Positions 1 through 11,243 of a stretch of 64,000 nt of DNA are shown piece by piece. How positions within the stretch are numbered: position 1 is the stretch's first letter; every line of letters starts with the position of its first letter. The DNA is taken from positions 43,532,496-43,596,495 of the forward strand of contig JALIGW010000003.1 of the NCBI GenBank assembly GCA_023053685.1. Direction: 5' to 3'. Source of the stretch: Diadophis punctatus similis (Eukaryota; Chordata; Lepidosauria; Squamata; Dipsadidae). A model generated the notes under the pieces. The model did not search any database. It was not told the DNA's origin and saw only the letters and a program-made list of their open reading frames with translations. Made by a program: the position numbers and the translations under genes.

Positions 1-553
1 GGTATATGCTACCTATTTCAGATAGCCAACCTTAAACCAGCCTTTCAGTGTGCTGAAGTTAGTCTATGCTACTTCCTTGAAATCCCACTTGATCATTCAT
101 CAAACATGTATATCTGATATGAGGTACTGATTGTGGCTCCAATCATTACTTGGTCTGTACAGTTAATCAACTTAAGCTCCAACATGTAAAATGAGAAGAG
201 GGTTCCATCAACAAAGCAGAACTGATCAAAGCTGATTGAAGTGGGTCATAAAGAAGAATCCCAAAACCAGTTTGCATCCTGATACTGCCTGATGATGTGG
301 ACATGGAAGAACAAGGCTCTGCAGTTATCTCTGAATGTGCCAAAAGCATGCTCCCAATCTTATGGCCCCAGATGCCAATATGGATCTCTGATGAACACTT
401 ATACTTGATAGACCAGCGTCAATGAACCATGTTTATTGACAGTGCACAATATAGGAAACTCAATCATGAAGTATGTCATCACCTAAAGATAACATGTGAG
501 GCAACAATGGAACACCACGAAGCTTGAGACACACTAGAACTTGGAGATGCTGA
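1..553. other. Unassigned non-coding sequence
   Basis: No gene, RNA or repeat family was recognised. The only reading frame is a 60-residue minus-strand frame without recognisable motifs, and it is probably chance. The stretch ends at the TTTA tail of the CR1 copy. Confidence 0.5.
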
Positions 554-556
554 GAT

Positions 557-587
<31 letters not shown>

Positions 588-770
588 TTTGGCATTCTTA
601 TATGCCGCCCAACTCCCGAAGGACTCAGGGCGGCGTACAACAGAGGAAGATACAGAAATACCAATTCATAAATATTATTAAAAACAATATAAAAGTTTAA
701 AAAAATCAATATTAAAATAACCCAACAGGCATACAACAACCATACATATCTGGGGGTGAGCTCGAGTGGA

Positions 771-1235
771 TTAGGCTCTACCCCCAGCCTGCAAGAAGAG
801 CCATGACTTAACGGCTTTCCGGAAGGCCAGCAGAGTGGGGATAGTTCGGGTCTCTGGGGGAAGTTGGTTCCAGAGCGCGGGGCCGGCCACAGAGAAGGCT
901 CTCCCCCTGGGGCCCGCCAGCCGACATTGTTTGGCCGATGGGACCTGGAGGAGGCCGACTCTGTGGGCCCTAACCGGTCGAAGGGAAGTGTGAGGCAGAA
1001 TGCGGTCCCGGAGATAACCTGGTCCTAAGCCATGAAGGGCTTTAAAGATGGTGATCAACACCTTGAATTGGACCCGGAGACCGATGGGCAACCAATGCAG
1101 CTGGCAGAGTATAGGTGTCACGTGGGTGTACCTAGGCACACCCACCACAGCACGCGCAGCCGCATTTTGCACCAACTGAAGTCTCCGGATACTCTTCAAG
1201 GGTAGCCCCATGTAGAGCGCGTTGCAGTAGTCCAA
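771..1235 (-). pseudogene. CR1 ORF2 C-terminal region
   Basis: This is the C-terminal part of a LINE ORF2 polyprotein, downstream of the RT core. The 154-residue frame has typical CR1 blocks: RRLQLVQNAAARAV, then HWLPIGLRVQFK, then ALWNQLPPETR and an FRKAVKSWLF tail before the stop. The frame is open, but it is separated from the RT domain by the SINE. Removing the 235 bp added by the SINE and its 4-bp TSD still leaves the two parts out of register, so at least one frameshift is also present. It is a relic, not a host gene. The same C-terminus recurs on the + strand at about 50.95-51.36 kb. Confidence 0.88.
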
Positions 1236-1290
1236 GTGGGAGGTGACAAGACCGTGAGTAGAGCCTCCTTCTCCAAGTATGGCCGCAACT

Positions 1291-1521
1291 CGAAGAGCTG
1301 AAGTGGTGCAGTGGTTAAATGCTGCGACTGCAGGCTGACTGCTAGTTCAGCAGTTCAGCTGTTCAAATCTCACAAGGCTCAAGGTTGACTCAGCCTTCCA
1401 TCCTTCCGAGGTCGGTAAAATGAGGACCCAGATTGTTGGGGGCAATATGCTGAACTCTGTAAACCGCTTAGAGAGGGCTGTAAAGCACTATGAAGCGGTA
1501 TATAAGTAACGTGCTATTGCT
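1291..1521 (+). mobile_element. Sauria-type tRNA SINE inside CR1
   Basis: The tRNA-derived head (GGTGCAGTGGTTAAATGC) is followed by the squamate SINE core (CAAGGTTGACTCAGCC) and a tail ending GCGGTATATAAGT with CTATTGCT. The flanks share AACT (1287-1290 and 1522-1525), and joining the flanks across it restores a continuous CR1 sequence, so this is a genuine insertion. It was probably moved by an RTE/BovB-type LINE, from family knowledge of the tail. Confidence 0.9.
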
Positions 1522-1525
1522 AACT

Positions 1526-2183
1526 GGTGCACCAGGCGAACCTGTGCAAAGGCCCCCCTAGCCACAGCAGAAAGATGATGCTCCAATTTTAGCTGTGGGT
1601 CTAGGAGGACCCCCAAGTTGCGGACCTGGTCCGAGGGGGTCAATTTCACTCCCTCGAAAACTAAGGAGGGACAGTTGTCATAGTCCTTAGGGGGCAATAC
1701 CCAAAGCCACTCAGTCTTGTCGGGATTGAGTCTGAGTCTGTTCCTCCCCATCCAGATCCTAATGTCGTCCAGGCACCGGCACATTACAGCAACTGCCTCA
1801 CTGAAGTCAGCCGGGGTGGTGATGTACAGCTGGGTGTCGTCAGCGTACTGATGGAAACGCACCCCATGACTGCGGATGATCTCCCCCAGTGGCTTCATGT
1901 AAATGTTAAACAGGATGGGCGAGAGAACCGACCCCTGAGGCACCCCACATACTAGGGGCCTAGGGGACGATCTCTGCCCTCCTGCCAACACCGACTGCAT
2001 CCTATCGGCGAGATAGGAGGAGAACCACCGCAAAACAGTGCCTCCCACTCCCAACTCGCCGAGACGATGCAGAAGGATACCATGGTCGATGGTATCGAAG
2101 GCCGCTGAGAGGTCAAGTAGCACCAGGACGGAGGAGTTTCCCCCATCTCGGGCCCACCAGAGATCATCCATCAGCGCGACCAA
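1526..2183 (-). pseudogene. CR1 ORF2 reverse transcriptase domain
   Basis: This is the reverse transcriptase domain of a CR1-clade ORF2, which would copy the element's RNA at a nicked genomic target. Visible motifs in order are LDLSAAFDTIDH (first catalytic aspartate region), GVPQGSVLSPILFNIYM and the active-site box HQYADDTQLY, with YADD encoded at 1836-1847. Then comes RLRLNPDKTEWL. The frame is open for about 220 codons and then runs into the SINE. The upstream fingers and endonuclease are absent. The catalytic residues are intact, but the copy is truncated and interrupted. Confidence 0.9.
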
Positions 2184-2345
2184 GGCAGTTTCAGTACTGT
2201 AGCCGTGCCTGAAACCCGACTGATAAGGATCTAGATGGTCTGTTTCATCCAGAAGTCATAGGAGCTGAGTAACCACCACCTTCTCCACAACTTTCCCTAA
2301 GAAAGGTAAGTTGGAGACGGGACGATAGCTCTTCAAATCAGCTGT

Positions 2346-2419
2346 AGATGCAGAGATGGCTGTATGCAGAGATGGCTGTATACAGATGGCTGTATACAGA
2401 ATACAGAGATGGCTGTATT
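2346..2419. repeat. Imperfect GATGGCTGTAT tandem repeat
   Basis: Several imperfect copies of an AGATGGCTGTATACAG-like unit lie between the CR1 truncation point and the RTE-like fragment. The last copy supplies the target duplication of that fragment. Confidence 0.75.
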
Positions 2420-2542
2420 CATCATCATCATCATCATTTTAGCCATTGTCTATCCACTGCAGGATGAAGGTCTCTTCCATACTGGTTTCCAACCAATATG
2501 GTCCTGAGCTTCCTTTTGCCACTTGGGCCCGCAATACTTGCT
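2420..2542 (-). mobile_element. RTE-like LINE 3' fragment with 12-bp TSD
   Basis: On the minus strand this 123-bp piece ends in (GAT)n, the tail style of RTE-clade LINEs, after GACCTTCATCCTGCAGTGG. It is flanked by a perfect direct repeat, GATGGCTGTATT, at 2408-2419 and 2543-2554. That shows a discrete insertion of a severely 5'-truncated copy. The clade assignment rests on tail style and remembered RTE 3' ends. Confidence 0.65.
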
Positions 2543-2554
2543 GATGGCTGTATT

Positions 2555-3220
2555 ATAACCATATTATTAAATTGCTGCAGCCCAGATTGAAATTTCTAAA
2601 GTCATCTTCAAGTATAACTGAGCAGCATGAGATTGAATTCACAGAGGTTGCCATGTGGAATTATCATACATCACTGTAACACATCTATTGAAATTCTATA
2701 CAAAATGCAGTTTTTTTTCATATAAATGAAACCATGCCAGAACCATGCCAGAATAATAATAATAATTTTTTAAAAAGAGTTCAGGCTTTTTCTCCCTTTC
2801 CCTAATTTTGCATTAGACAAAAAAAAGTTGTTCCATGGCAAGGATTGGAGGCAAACCATTTTTAAAGTGGTCTTCTCTTCCTGAACTAGCAAAGAAAAAT
2901 TGCACTGAGGGTTTTTTGTTTTTATTTTGTTTGCAATCTCATGTACAGTATAATAATCTGTATGCAGCTGCAATGGTTCCTAGTAGAGAAACCATGGGAA
3001 CAAAGGCGGTGTTCGACTATTTTCTTTACCTGTTTATCCTTTTTGGATAAGAGGAGATTTCCAAAGATGGTCTCCTGTCTCTCAGCACCGATATGCCCAT
3101 CTTAGCACTCTCAGCTGTTTAAAGTCCTGGTTTCGGGCTCATACCAAGAAACCCACTTTCCACTGGAGGCTTTTCTTTCAATCCAAGAGTTTCCACTGTC
3201 CAAAAACTGCCCCAAGAAAG
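2555..3220. other. Unassigned non-coding sequence
   Basis: AT-rich sequence with no recognised repeat. Overlapping short frames near 2770-3050 on both strands show no motifs and look like chance. Confidence 0.45.
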
Positions 3221-4075
3221 TTAACAGATATTAACAGATTAACAGAGTTGGAAGGGACCTTGTAGGTCATCTAGTCCAACCCCCTGCTCAAGCAGGAGTC
3301 CCTACACCATTTCTGACAAATGGCAGTCCAATCTCTTCTTGAAAGTCTCAAGTGATGAAGCTCCCACAACTTCCGAAGGCAGGCTGTTCCATTGGTTGAT
3401 TGTTCTCACTGTCAGAAAGTTCCTCCTTATTTCCAGGTTGAATCTCTCCTTGATCAGTTTCCATCCATTATTCCTTGTCTGGCCTTCAGATGCTTTGGAA
3501 AATAGCTTGAACCCCTCCTCTCTGTGGCAGCCCCTCAAATATTGGAACACTGCTATCATGTCTCCCCTGGTCCTTCTCTTCGCTAGACTAGCCATGCCCA
3601 GTTCCTGTAATCATTCTTCATATGTTTTAGTCTCCAGTCCCCTAATCATCCTGGTTGCTCTCCTCTGCACTTTTTCTAGAGTCTCAACATCTTTTTTATA
3701 GTGTGGTGACCAAAACTGGATGCAGTACTCTAGGTGTGGTTTAACTAAAGCTTTATAGAGTGGTATTAGTACCTCATTTGATCTTGATTGTATCCCTCTG
3801 TTAATGCAATTTAGGATTGCATTGGCTTTTTTGGCTGCCGCTGCACACTGCTGGCTCATATTTAGCTGGTTGTCCACTAAGACTCCAAGATCCCTCTCAC
3901 AGTCACTGCTATTAAGCCTGGTTTCACCCAGTTTATATGTATACTTTTGGTTTTTCTTACCTAAGTGTAAGACTTTACTTTTCTCTACATTGAATTTTAT
4001 TTTGTTAGATAGGGCCCAGTGTTCAAGTCTGTCAAGATCCATCTTGACAGTCCCATCTCCCTAGTTTTGCAACAG
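3221..4075 (-). mobile_element. CR1 LINE fragment with TTAATCTG tail
   Basis: Minus-strand CR1 with a tail of TTAATCTG-type units at the left edge. The 3' UTR reads GGGGTTGGACTAGATGACCT in sense orientation, then the ORF2 C-terminus. The same roughly 70-bp 3' end occurs on the SINE at 13.19-13.27 kb. The element is 5'-truncated inside the RT domain near 4.07 kb. Confidence 0.9.
3302..4042 (-). pseudogene. CR1 ORF2 C-terminal half with a nonsense codon
   Basis: ORF2 continues from behind the RT active site to the C-terminus. Blocks in order: RLEHWALSNKIKFNVEKSK, then DLGVLVDNQLNMSQQC, then PLYKALVKPHLEYCIQFWSP, then LEKVQRRATRMIRGLE. A TGA stop follows at 3611-3613. In the same frame come GMASLAKRRTRGDM and INQWNSLPSEVVGA, up to the natural stop. 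The related copy at 41.5 kb has an arginine codon where this one has TGA, so the stop is explained by a single CGA-to-TGA change, typical of methylated CpG decay. The copy is dead. Confidence 0.88.
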
Positions 4076-6136
4076 GCTACTCTAAATAGAAAAAGAAAAA
4101 AAAACCTCACATCCAACTCAGCCTCCAGGAACTAGCAGCCCCCAAAGGGACTGAAGTTACAGCAATAGAAGGCCAAATAGGAATTGGAATGGAAAGGGTT
4201 TAAAATGGAAAGGGTTAAACATGGCTTTCTGTGATTATCATTGCTCCTTTATTTAAAATGCAGCTACTTAGAACTAATTACATGCATTTGGGTGTTATGT
4301 GTTAGGAGGGGTTCTCTTTAAAGTGCTTTAAGTATACATACTAAAGTAGGACTAGATATCTCATATTTTCAGGAGCCTTTAATACTGGGCATTTCCAAAA
4401 AATATGGCCACAATAATGACGGGGGAGGGAATTTGCCATTATGCAAATACATTTGCTTTTAAAGGAAAGTTCTGAGTGTTTTCACTGGGAAGAGTTGAGC
4501 TTCTTAATACCTCTCCCACCATGCATACCATACAGCTGGCATCCATGTACCTTCATCAATCCTTCTTCCAACCTAAGAACCACTTGAGCTGACTGGTATG
4601 CCAAACCCTGCCAAACAATATATCCGAAGGTTAATTCACCACTAATGAGTCCAGCTACAGTGTCTTTCAAGGCACCTATTGAGGTTTTTTCCTCCTCTCT
4701 TTTGTTTAATAGCATGGATAATGAAATCAATTAATTAGGGCTGCCATTGTACAAGGACCCAACAACTTGTTTCACCTTAGTAATGAATATGTCATCCTGT
4801 TAATGTGCAAACATTCTGGAGATCAGAGCACCTATGTTCCTCGATGGAGTGAGTCTAAGCAAGGGAAGCAGAGTATTGTAAGAATCATTTAGTAAAAAAT
4901 AACTCCAGGTAGCATGAGAAAATGTCCAGAGAGAAGAGAGAGAGAGACAGTACAGGCATCCCAGCACTTTCTGCATTCAATATGTGCCTGACCAGCATAG
5001 CATCTGAAGCACTCATGCATCTCCTCCATTTTTCTACCACCATCAGAATTCATTAAACTGCGGCTGCAAAGCTGGGATTGGGAGAAAGAGTTTAACCGAA
5101 ATATAATAAATCAACATATGGGGAAAGGCACAATTTATAGGCAAGAATCAGTGAACTGAAATTTGCTTAACCCTCCTCTGGCTTCTGCTTCACTATGTCC
5201 TTGCTTTTTCCTAGTTATGGCCTTTCCTTCTAATTGCTTCTTGCTCAGTACAGCCATGACTTTACTGATCAAATGTCCCTGCATTGATTGATTCATGTTC
5301 TGCAGGGAGCTTTAATTATTGGTTTCCTTTCATCAGTTTTCTTTCCTCATCTTTTCTACAAATAGAATTATTTTGGAAGGAAATGAGAAAAGAGAAAAAC
5401 AGTGAGAGGAAAAAGTCATTAAAGCCCTCCCGGGTGGAATATAAACTGATTAATAACTGGGCAGACCTATTGATAAAGCCCCAACCACATTGATAGAAAA
5501 CCATTTGAGGCACACACAAAAAGAAAAACCATACAAAGAAGTATTTAAGTAAAAGCTCTTTAACTGGAGCCTATTATTTGAGGTCAGATGAGAACAGTCC
5601 TCTAACACTGAAGACACTGCTTATTTGAAAGACTGTCCAATCTGTCTCTGATTGAAAGCTGAAGATCTTGAAGTTGCCCATCAGCAATAGGCACGTGAAC
5701 CTCAAATCATGCAGGAAAACAGCTACATGGTAACATTTCCTTTCCCTGGTGTGGAGGTTTGTGAGGGGCAAGTTAAATGCCAGTAAATCAAATCCATCTT
5801 CCCAGAGGAAACAAAGCACTGGGTCAGCTACAGGGTCTCAAATTGGGTTAACTACTCCATTACAAAAACATTTTCTCAGGAAAACTACACTGCCAGCTTA
5901 GCCTAGTGTTTAGGAGGCCAAGGAAGGCTAATAAGATGGGGGAAAGTACTGGAAAGTGAGCAGGGCCCTAAGAAACCACACAAAAATAAACCTTTTTGGG
6001 GGGGAGGCATGTTCACAAAATACTGCCACTTTGTTCTTTACAATCCCATTGTCCTTATACTCTTACCCCATTATGAAAATATTACTTACATCGTAATGGC
6101 TTCACTGATCTCACTAGGCATATGATATGCTCTAAG
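4076..6136. other. Unassigned non-coding sequence
   Basis: About 2 kb with no recognised gene or repeat family. Short frames at 4482-4730, 5284-5519 and 5574-5819 lack domains. A short GA-rich tract is near 4937-4955. It is probably intergenic or intronic single-copy DNA. Confidence 0.4.
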
Positions 6137-6389
6137 CAGGGGTGTCAAATTCGATTTCATTGAAGGCTGCATCAGGATTGTGTTTGACGTGCGGCCCTCC
6201 CGAGCTCCATTTTCACTGGCAGAGGGTTGCAGGAGGCTGTGATAGCCGAAAAAGGAGCTCAGAAGACCATTTTTGCTGGCAGAAGCACCATGGGCCAGTC
6301 CTACGCTATTTCCAGGGTGGCTCCACGGGCCAGATCTAAGCATTCCGCAGGCTGGATCTGGCCCCTGGGTCTTGAGTTTGACACCCCTG
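6137..6389. mobile_element. hAT-like MITE (CAGGGGTGTCAAA family)
   Basis: The terminal inverted repeats (TIRs) are CAGGGGTGTCAAATTC at the left and GAGTTTGACACCCCTG at the right. The interior is GC-rich and non-coding. The 8-bp flanks, GCTCTAAG and CTCTTACC, agree only partly, as expected for an old duplication. Members of this family at 20.0 and 60.6 kb have better-preserved duplications. Confidence 0.8.
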
Positions 6390-7662
6390 CTCTTACCAGT
6401 GAAGTGCCTAGTTACTATATCCAACAAATATGCATTATATAATTAGCATAATTCTATAAGGAGGGACAGTCACTCTACCCCTCTTTAGGCCTGTTCAACC
6501 AATTTGTGTTTCAGTGTACATGTCCTGGTCTCCGGTTCAAATAGACCTAAAAGAGCTATTCTAAAACATTCTAGTGCAGTGGTCATTTCCATTTCTTTTT
6601 TACATTATTCCAATTGTATCTAAATGGAAATCCGCATGTGTAGCACATGCAGATTTGGTGCAAATTGAATGAACTTCTTTTGTGAGAGGCATTTCTTCTT
6701 TTGATCATCCTAAAAGCTGTCTTGGCTAATCTGTCATCATTGTAAGGTTTTGAAATAATGTGGGAGAGATTGCCATAAATCACTTTGAAAAATATGGCGG
6801 AAACTAGATAGCTAAACCTGGAATACAACAAACTAGAAATTACGTTGTTTGGATTCTTTGTAAAGAATGGCAAGTCCACAGGAATATAGTCAATTTGGAA
6901 ATAATTGAGACTTCATTTTGGATCTAACAGAACGTTGCCACGTCTTAATATCACTCTAATCCCAGTTTTTGGGGGCCTGTTATATTTTGACCTAACCTAG
7001 TTAAAAATACTATTTAAATGTTGCATTCCTTTAGAACTGGTGTTGATACAAGTTGTAGTTTTATTTTTGCCCCATGCCCTATCATCAGTACCTTCCATTT
7101 GTGCACTGAGCACAGTTGTCTGCAAAATAACTCCAACACGTAAGTGAATTCACACATGTAGGATCTCTGCATGTCTGGCACATCAGCTGTGAGAATGTTC
7201 TGCTCACACTGAGACCTTTCATGCTTCAAAGTTGTTTGCATAATAGGAATATTTTGCAAGCATCACTGCTCAGTAACCAGAATGGGAGGACATCAAAGAG
7301 GAGATGTTGTGGGAGATAAGGCACCCCAATTCAGTATAGTAAAACAGATGCATAGGGGTAGAGTTAATACAATAAAAAAGGATATTGGACATACAACTTC
7401 TAACTTAAAAATCAACCTAGAAAGAAGAGGATAGGTGATGCAATGCCAGCCTGATCATAAATACACAAATCGGGCAAGAATGCCCCCACATGGAAAACAT
7501 TTATAGGATAACCAGCTCTTTCAGCTGTTTTGGATAAAGCTGAATATTTTGCAGATCTGGGAGACTGTAACACTGGTTCCAGAAAAGTGCTGGGTTTAAT
7601 TTTAAAAAGAAGTAAAGGGCATTTGCTTCCTCCTTCTTCTTGCTTTAGGTGATACCTTATAA
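6390..7662. other. Unassigned non-coding sequence
   Basis: No repeat family or gene recognised. Short frames on both strands have no motifs. Confidence 0.4.
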
Positions 7663-7733
7663 TAGTGTTTCTCAACCTTGGCAACTTTAAGATGTGTAGA
7701 TTTCAACTCCCAGAATTCTCCAACCATCTTGAT
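7663..7733. mobile_element. Fold-back hAT-like MITE, one end only
   Basis: AGTGTTTCTCAACCTTGG followed by TCAACTCCCAGAATTCTCC matches the left arm of the fold-back element at 25.5 kb. The right arm is absent, so this is a half-element. Confidence 0.7.
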
Positions 7734-8287
7734 CAGTTATTTCCAGGTGGAACATGAGATGGGGCAGAATCAGCAAATGGGTAGGGAGGAAAAGAGAGCA
7801 AAAGAGAAAGCAGGGAGGAATACTGTGGCTAACTGGTTTGATAACAAATTAACTGACACAGGGAATGGTCGTTTTTTCCTGACACTGCCAATTCCTTAAT
7901 GATGTTGATTCTAAGGGCCTCAGAGGGAGAGGAACTTTGACTCTGCAAAAATCGCTTTGCTGCAACAGAATTATTTTATTTAAGGCTGTGTTTGGCATCT
8001 TTAATTATTAAAGGCTGAGAAATAATGGATGATATTAGTTTAGACTGGATGCAAGAAGCCATCTCCTATAATCCACATGTACTGCATCTCCGTCCCTCCG
8101 TCCCTCCCCCTCTCTCCCTCCCTCCCCCTCTCCTTCCATGTTAAAACTCATAAAGAGTTGAGAACAATGTAAATTGTCCTGCTCTTAATTAACTCTCTTT
8201 TTAAGAAGGTTTCTTAAATTAAAATGTTAGAGTTCAACAATGAGCAGTGTAATGGTTTTTCCTTCCCAAGTGCAAATCTACTGTATT
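7734..8287. other. Unassigned sequence with a TCCC-rich tract
   Basis: A pyrimidine-rich stretch of TCCC and CTCC units lies at 8090-8138. Nothing else recognised. Confidence 0.5.
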
Positions 8288-8295
8288 ATATAGGC

Positions 8296-8684
8296 CCGTG
8301 ATGGCGAACCTATGGCACACGTGCTACAGGTGGCACGTGGAGCCATATCTGCTGGCACATGAGTCGTTGCCCTAGCTCAGCTCCAGCGTGCATGTGTGTG
8401 CTGGCTAGCTGATTTTCAGCTTGCATGGAGGCTTTGGGAGGGCGTTTCCGTCCTCCGGGGGGCCTCCGGGGGGCGGGGGAAGGTGTTTTCGCCATCCCCA
8501 GGCTCCAAGTGAAAAATGGGCCTACCGGAAGTCGGAAAATAGGGGAGGGGGTCATGCGTGTATGCATGGGGGGCGGGGCAGCTCAAGGGGGTCACGTGCG
8601 CATGAGCAGGGGGCAGGGACAAGGAGCATTAAATTACACACACGCGCTTTTGGCACCTGAGGGGGAAAAGGTTCGCCATCACTG
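8296..8684. mobile_element. hAT-like MITE (CAGTGATGGCGAACC family)
   Basis: 389-bp GC-rich element with TIRs CCGTGATGGCGAACC and GGTTCGCCATCACTG. It is flanked by a perfect 8-bp duplication, ATATAGGC, at 8288-8295 and 8685-8692. There is no transposase, so it is non-autonomous. Other members are at 10.7, 29.1 and 33.5 kb. The open frames inside are a by-product of GC content. Confidence 0.9.
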
Positions 8685-8901
8685 ATATAGGCAGTCCTCT
8701 TCCTATATTTTCATTGTACCCTAAAATACTTAATAAAAATTCAATAATGAATGATCAGGATTCAATTTTCACCTGATGTTTCCTTGGAGGATAAGAAGAC
8801 AAGCTCAACTATGCACCAAGTTCCACAAAGTTAATGATAAGAAGAGACTTCACAACCAGACATTCCAGTCAGAGGTTTCCTCATCACTTCCTTTTCCTTA
8901 C

Positions 8902-9583
8902 TGTGGGAAGAAAAATCCATCTGGTTCAGTTCCAAGCTAGGAGGAAGACACTGGAAACATGGAGGCTGATTGGAAAGATGGTTTATTGATGAAGCAGAAC
9001 CACATGGATTCTGGGCAGCTGACCAAATGGAGTTGAGAGTGGGTGACTTTTATACCTTATTTTGGGCTTTGCACTTGAACTTCCTGTTCCTGTGCAAGAA
9101 CATGCATTCTATTGGCTGTTGTCTGATTCCTATGGGGTCATGTAGGGGTTATGTAGGGGTCATAGCTTGCTCTATAGGCAAAAGAGGAAATGTAAATCCT
9201 AGGTGTTTGTCTGAGCTCCCAGGTTTGATTGAAGTTTGGACTGCTCTGAGATGATGCAATGGAGGGGCTTGTGTTCTGAAAGGGTGTTGGGCAATTCCTA
9301 TTATGGCTTAATGGCTTTGTCCTATGTTGGATCTTGAGTGAGGGCTAATCCTACCATTCTGCCTTTGTTCAGACTTTGCTGCAGGGAGTTTGTCTTGAAT
9401 CTGCATTTCTAAAAGATGCCTCCTCAGTATCTGCTAGGGCTATTTAGAAAGACTGAGTCGGTTTCCTGCCTCTAAAGAAGCACGTTTCTCCATTTCTCAT
9501 TTAGGGAAATATAATATTCTGCCTTTTTAAATATTCCTCAAAATAGTTCATTCTTTAAGGAGGGTGGGTGCTGACTTTATACA
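8902..9583 (-). repeat. Solo LTR, ERV-like, minus strand
   Basis: A solitary long terminal repeat of a retrovirus-like element. Read on the minus strand it starts TGTATAAAGTCAGCACCC, has a TATAAAA box (plus-strand 9048-9054) and an AATAAA signal (plus-strand 8982-8987), and ends near TTCTTCCCACA. It aligns by eye along most of its length with the LTR at 48.2-48.8 kb: shared blocks include TAAAAAGGCAGAATA, GCACAGGAACAGGAA and CTTGGAACTGAACC. No internal retroviral sequence is next to it, so the provirus was probably lost by LTR recombination. The TSD is unclear and the outer edge may be off by a few bases. Confidence 0.72.
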
Positions 9584-10717
9584 TTTATTACATGAGCAAA
9601 AACACTACAAAAACCATAAGTGAAGTACCAAACTAGGTATGTGAGCCTATTCAGTAGACAGAAGGGGTTATGCAGTTACTTGGTTTAGGTATTGTTAAGG
9701 ACTGCAGTTCTTCTGTAACACTGAATCTTCAAAATTAATAATGTTTGATAAGCCTCCATGGATTTATCCAATCCAAATTGGGTGAAGGTTTACTTAAAAT
9801 GTATGTTGCTCATTGCTGCCAAATTATTACCAAGCAGAATCATACAATACAACCCTATCTTAGATGTGTGATAATCACTCATAACAAAAATCCTGGGCAA
9901 ATATAGAAGAAATGTCGACCTCAGTGGCTTGTATTAACTGTGGTCAGCTATTATTGTGAAAATATAATCATCAATTACATGCAAGCGTGAGTCCTCTCTG
10001 TTCAACCACAGAGTTCAAAACTTTTTAAGAATACTAGCAACACAACACAAAAAGCACCGTATTGTTTGTACCAAGGGGTCAACTGGCCAGAGGCACCTCC
10101 CCATCAAATCGTCCAATTTTTGCAGTCCTTATGGGTGAAGCAAAGGGCAACAGATTTCCTTCTTCAAAGTCAGTCCTGCTCTGTTCAGAATAACTAGTGC
10201 AAGTGTTGGCAGATTTGCCACTCCAAGGCATTTTCTTGCCTGAGGCAAAGGGGAAGATTCCACATACGGAAGCTAACTAAATTGACACTGGAATCTTATT
10301 GCAGTTCTGGTGGTATAATATTTTCCACTGAGCTTGAGGGCAGGAGATTTTCAGATGAATTCAGCTTCTGGTGGTTATATACCCATGTCCCTGTTAGTTA
10401 TCTGCCAACACTATAGGAGTGGTTTGCAGTGTCTTCTTCCTGGTTTTTTTTTTTAACTCTTCAGTCTAATTTACAGCCTCCCATCCAAATATTAACCCAA
10501 TGCATAAATGCTTAGCTTTTTTGAGAACAGCCAAGGTTGGTTTGCTTGATCTCCAAACTTGATTTCCACTTGCTTTGATGTGAAATGGGCAAAAATTTCA
10601 GGGCTCAGAAGGAATGGCTGGATAGCTCCCGTGGTATATATTGTCTCCTGCAGTTAGCTTTGCCTTTTGTAGGACTTTGATGTGCCCCAGCCTCCTATTT
10701 TCATCTAATACTGAATG
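9584..10717. other. Unassigned non-coding sequence
   Basis: Nothing recognised in about 1.1 kb between the solo LTR and the next hAT-like element. Confidence 0.4.
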
Positions 10718-10725
10718 CCCTATAA

Positions 10726-11235
10726 CAGTGATGGCTAATCTTTTTGGTGCTGAATGCCCAAAGCGTGCACGCACGAACCCCCAAAATGCAATGCGAGAAC
10801 CCCCCATGCATGTGCCCTGCCCCCCGCAAATTCGCCCCGCCCCCTCACCCATTTTTGGCTTCCAGGTTGGTGCATAAGGCTTCCAGGCCCAAAACAGGGC
10901 ACAGGGGGGCATGCATGACACCGTTTTGGCTTCCAGGTTGGCTAAGGAGGCCTTCCAGGCCCAAAACGGGGTGCGGGGGGACGCGTGCATGTGCACAAAC
11001 CCCCAAAATGCAATGTGAACACCCCACACATGTGCCCCACCCGGCACAAGCGCGCGTGCATCCCCCTCATGCGCCCCACCCCCATGCATGCACAGCAGAG
11101 ACCCAAAGACCAGCTGGCCGGTGGGAGGTGTGCGCGCATGCGTGGTAGAGCTGGGCTGGGGCGACGGCTGGCATGCCCGCAGAGAAGGCTCTGTGTGCCA
11201 CCTGTGGCATGCGTGCCAAAGGATCGCCATCACGG
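10726..11235. mobile_element. hAT-like MITE (CAGTGATGGCGAACC family), long copy
   Basis: 510-bp copy beginning CAGTGATGGC and ending GCCATCACGG, with a perfect 8-bp duplication CCCTATAA (10718-10725 and 11236-11243). The interior repeats a TTTTTGGCTTCCAGGTTGG-type segment, so internal duplication explains its extra length over the 389-398 bp copies. The overlapping frames on both strands are not genes. Confidence 0.9.
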
Positions 11236-11243
11236 CCCTATAA

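Larger units (their letters stand above)
554..2345 (-). mobile_element. CR1-type LINE, 5'-truncated, split by a SINE
   Basis: A non-LTR retrotransposon fragment lies on the minus strand. Its 3' end is at the left: a (TTTA)n tail at 555-589, then the CR1-type 3' UTR whose reverse complement reads GCCGCCCTGAGTCC. Upstream on the minus strand come the ORF2 C-terminus and a reverse transcriptase (RT) domain. A Sauria-type SINE sits inside ORF2 at 1291-1521. Homology fades into a short GATGGCTGTATAC tandem repeat near 2345, so ORF1 and the N-terminal endonuclease are missing. The copy is dead but fairly young. The + strand CR1 at 50.9-51.5 kb is a close relative. Confidence 0.9.
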
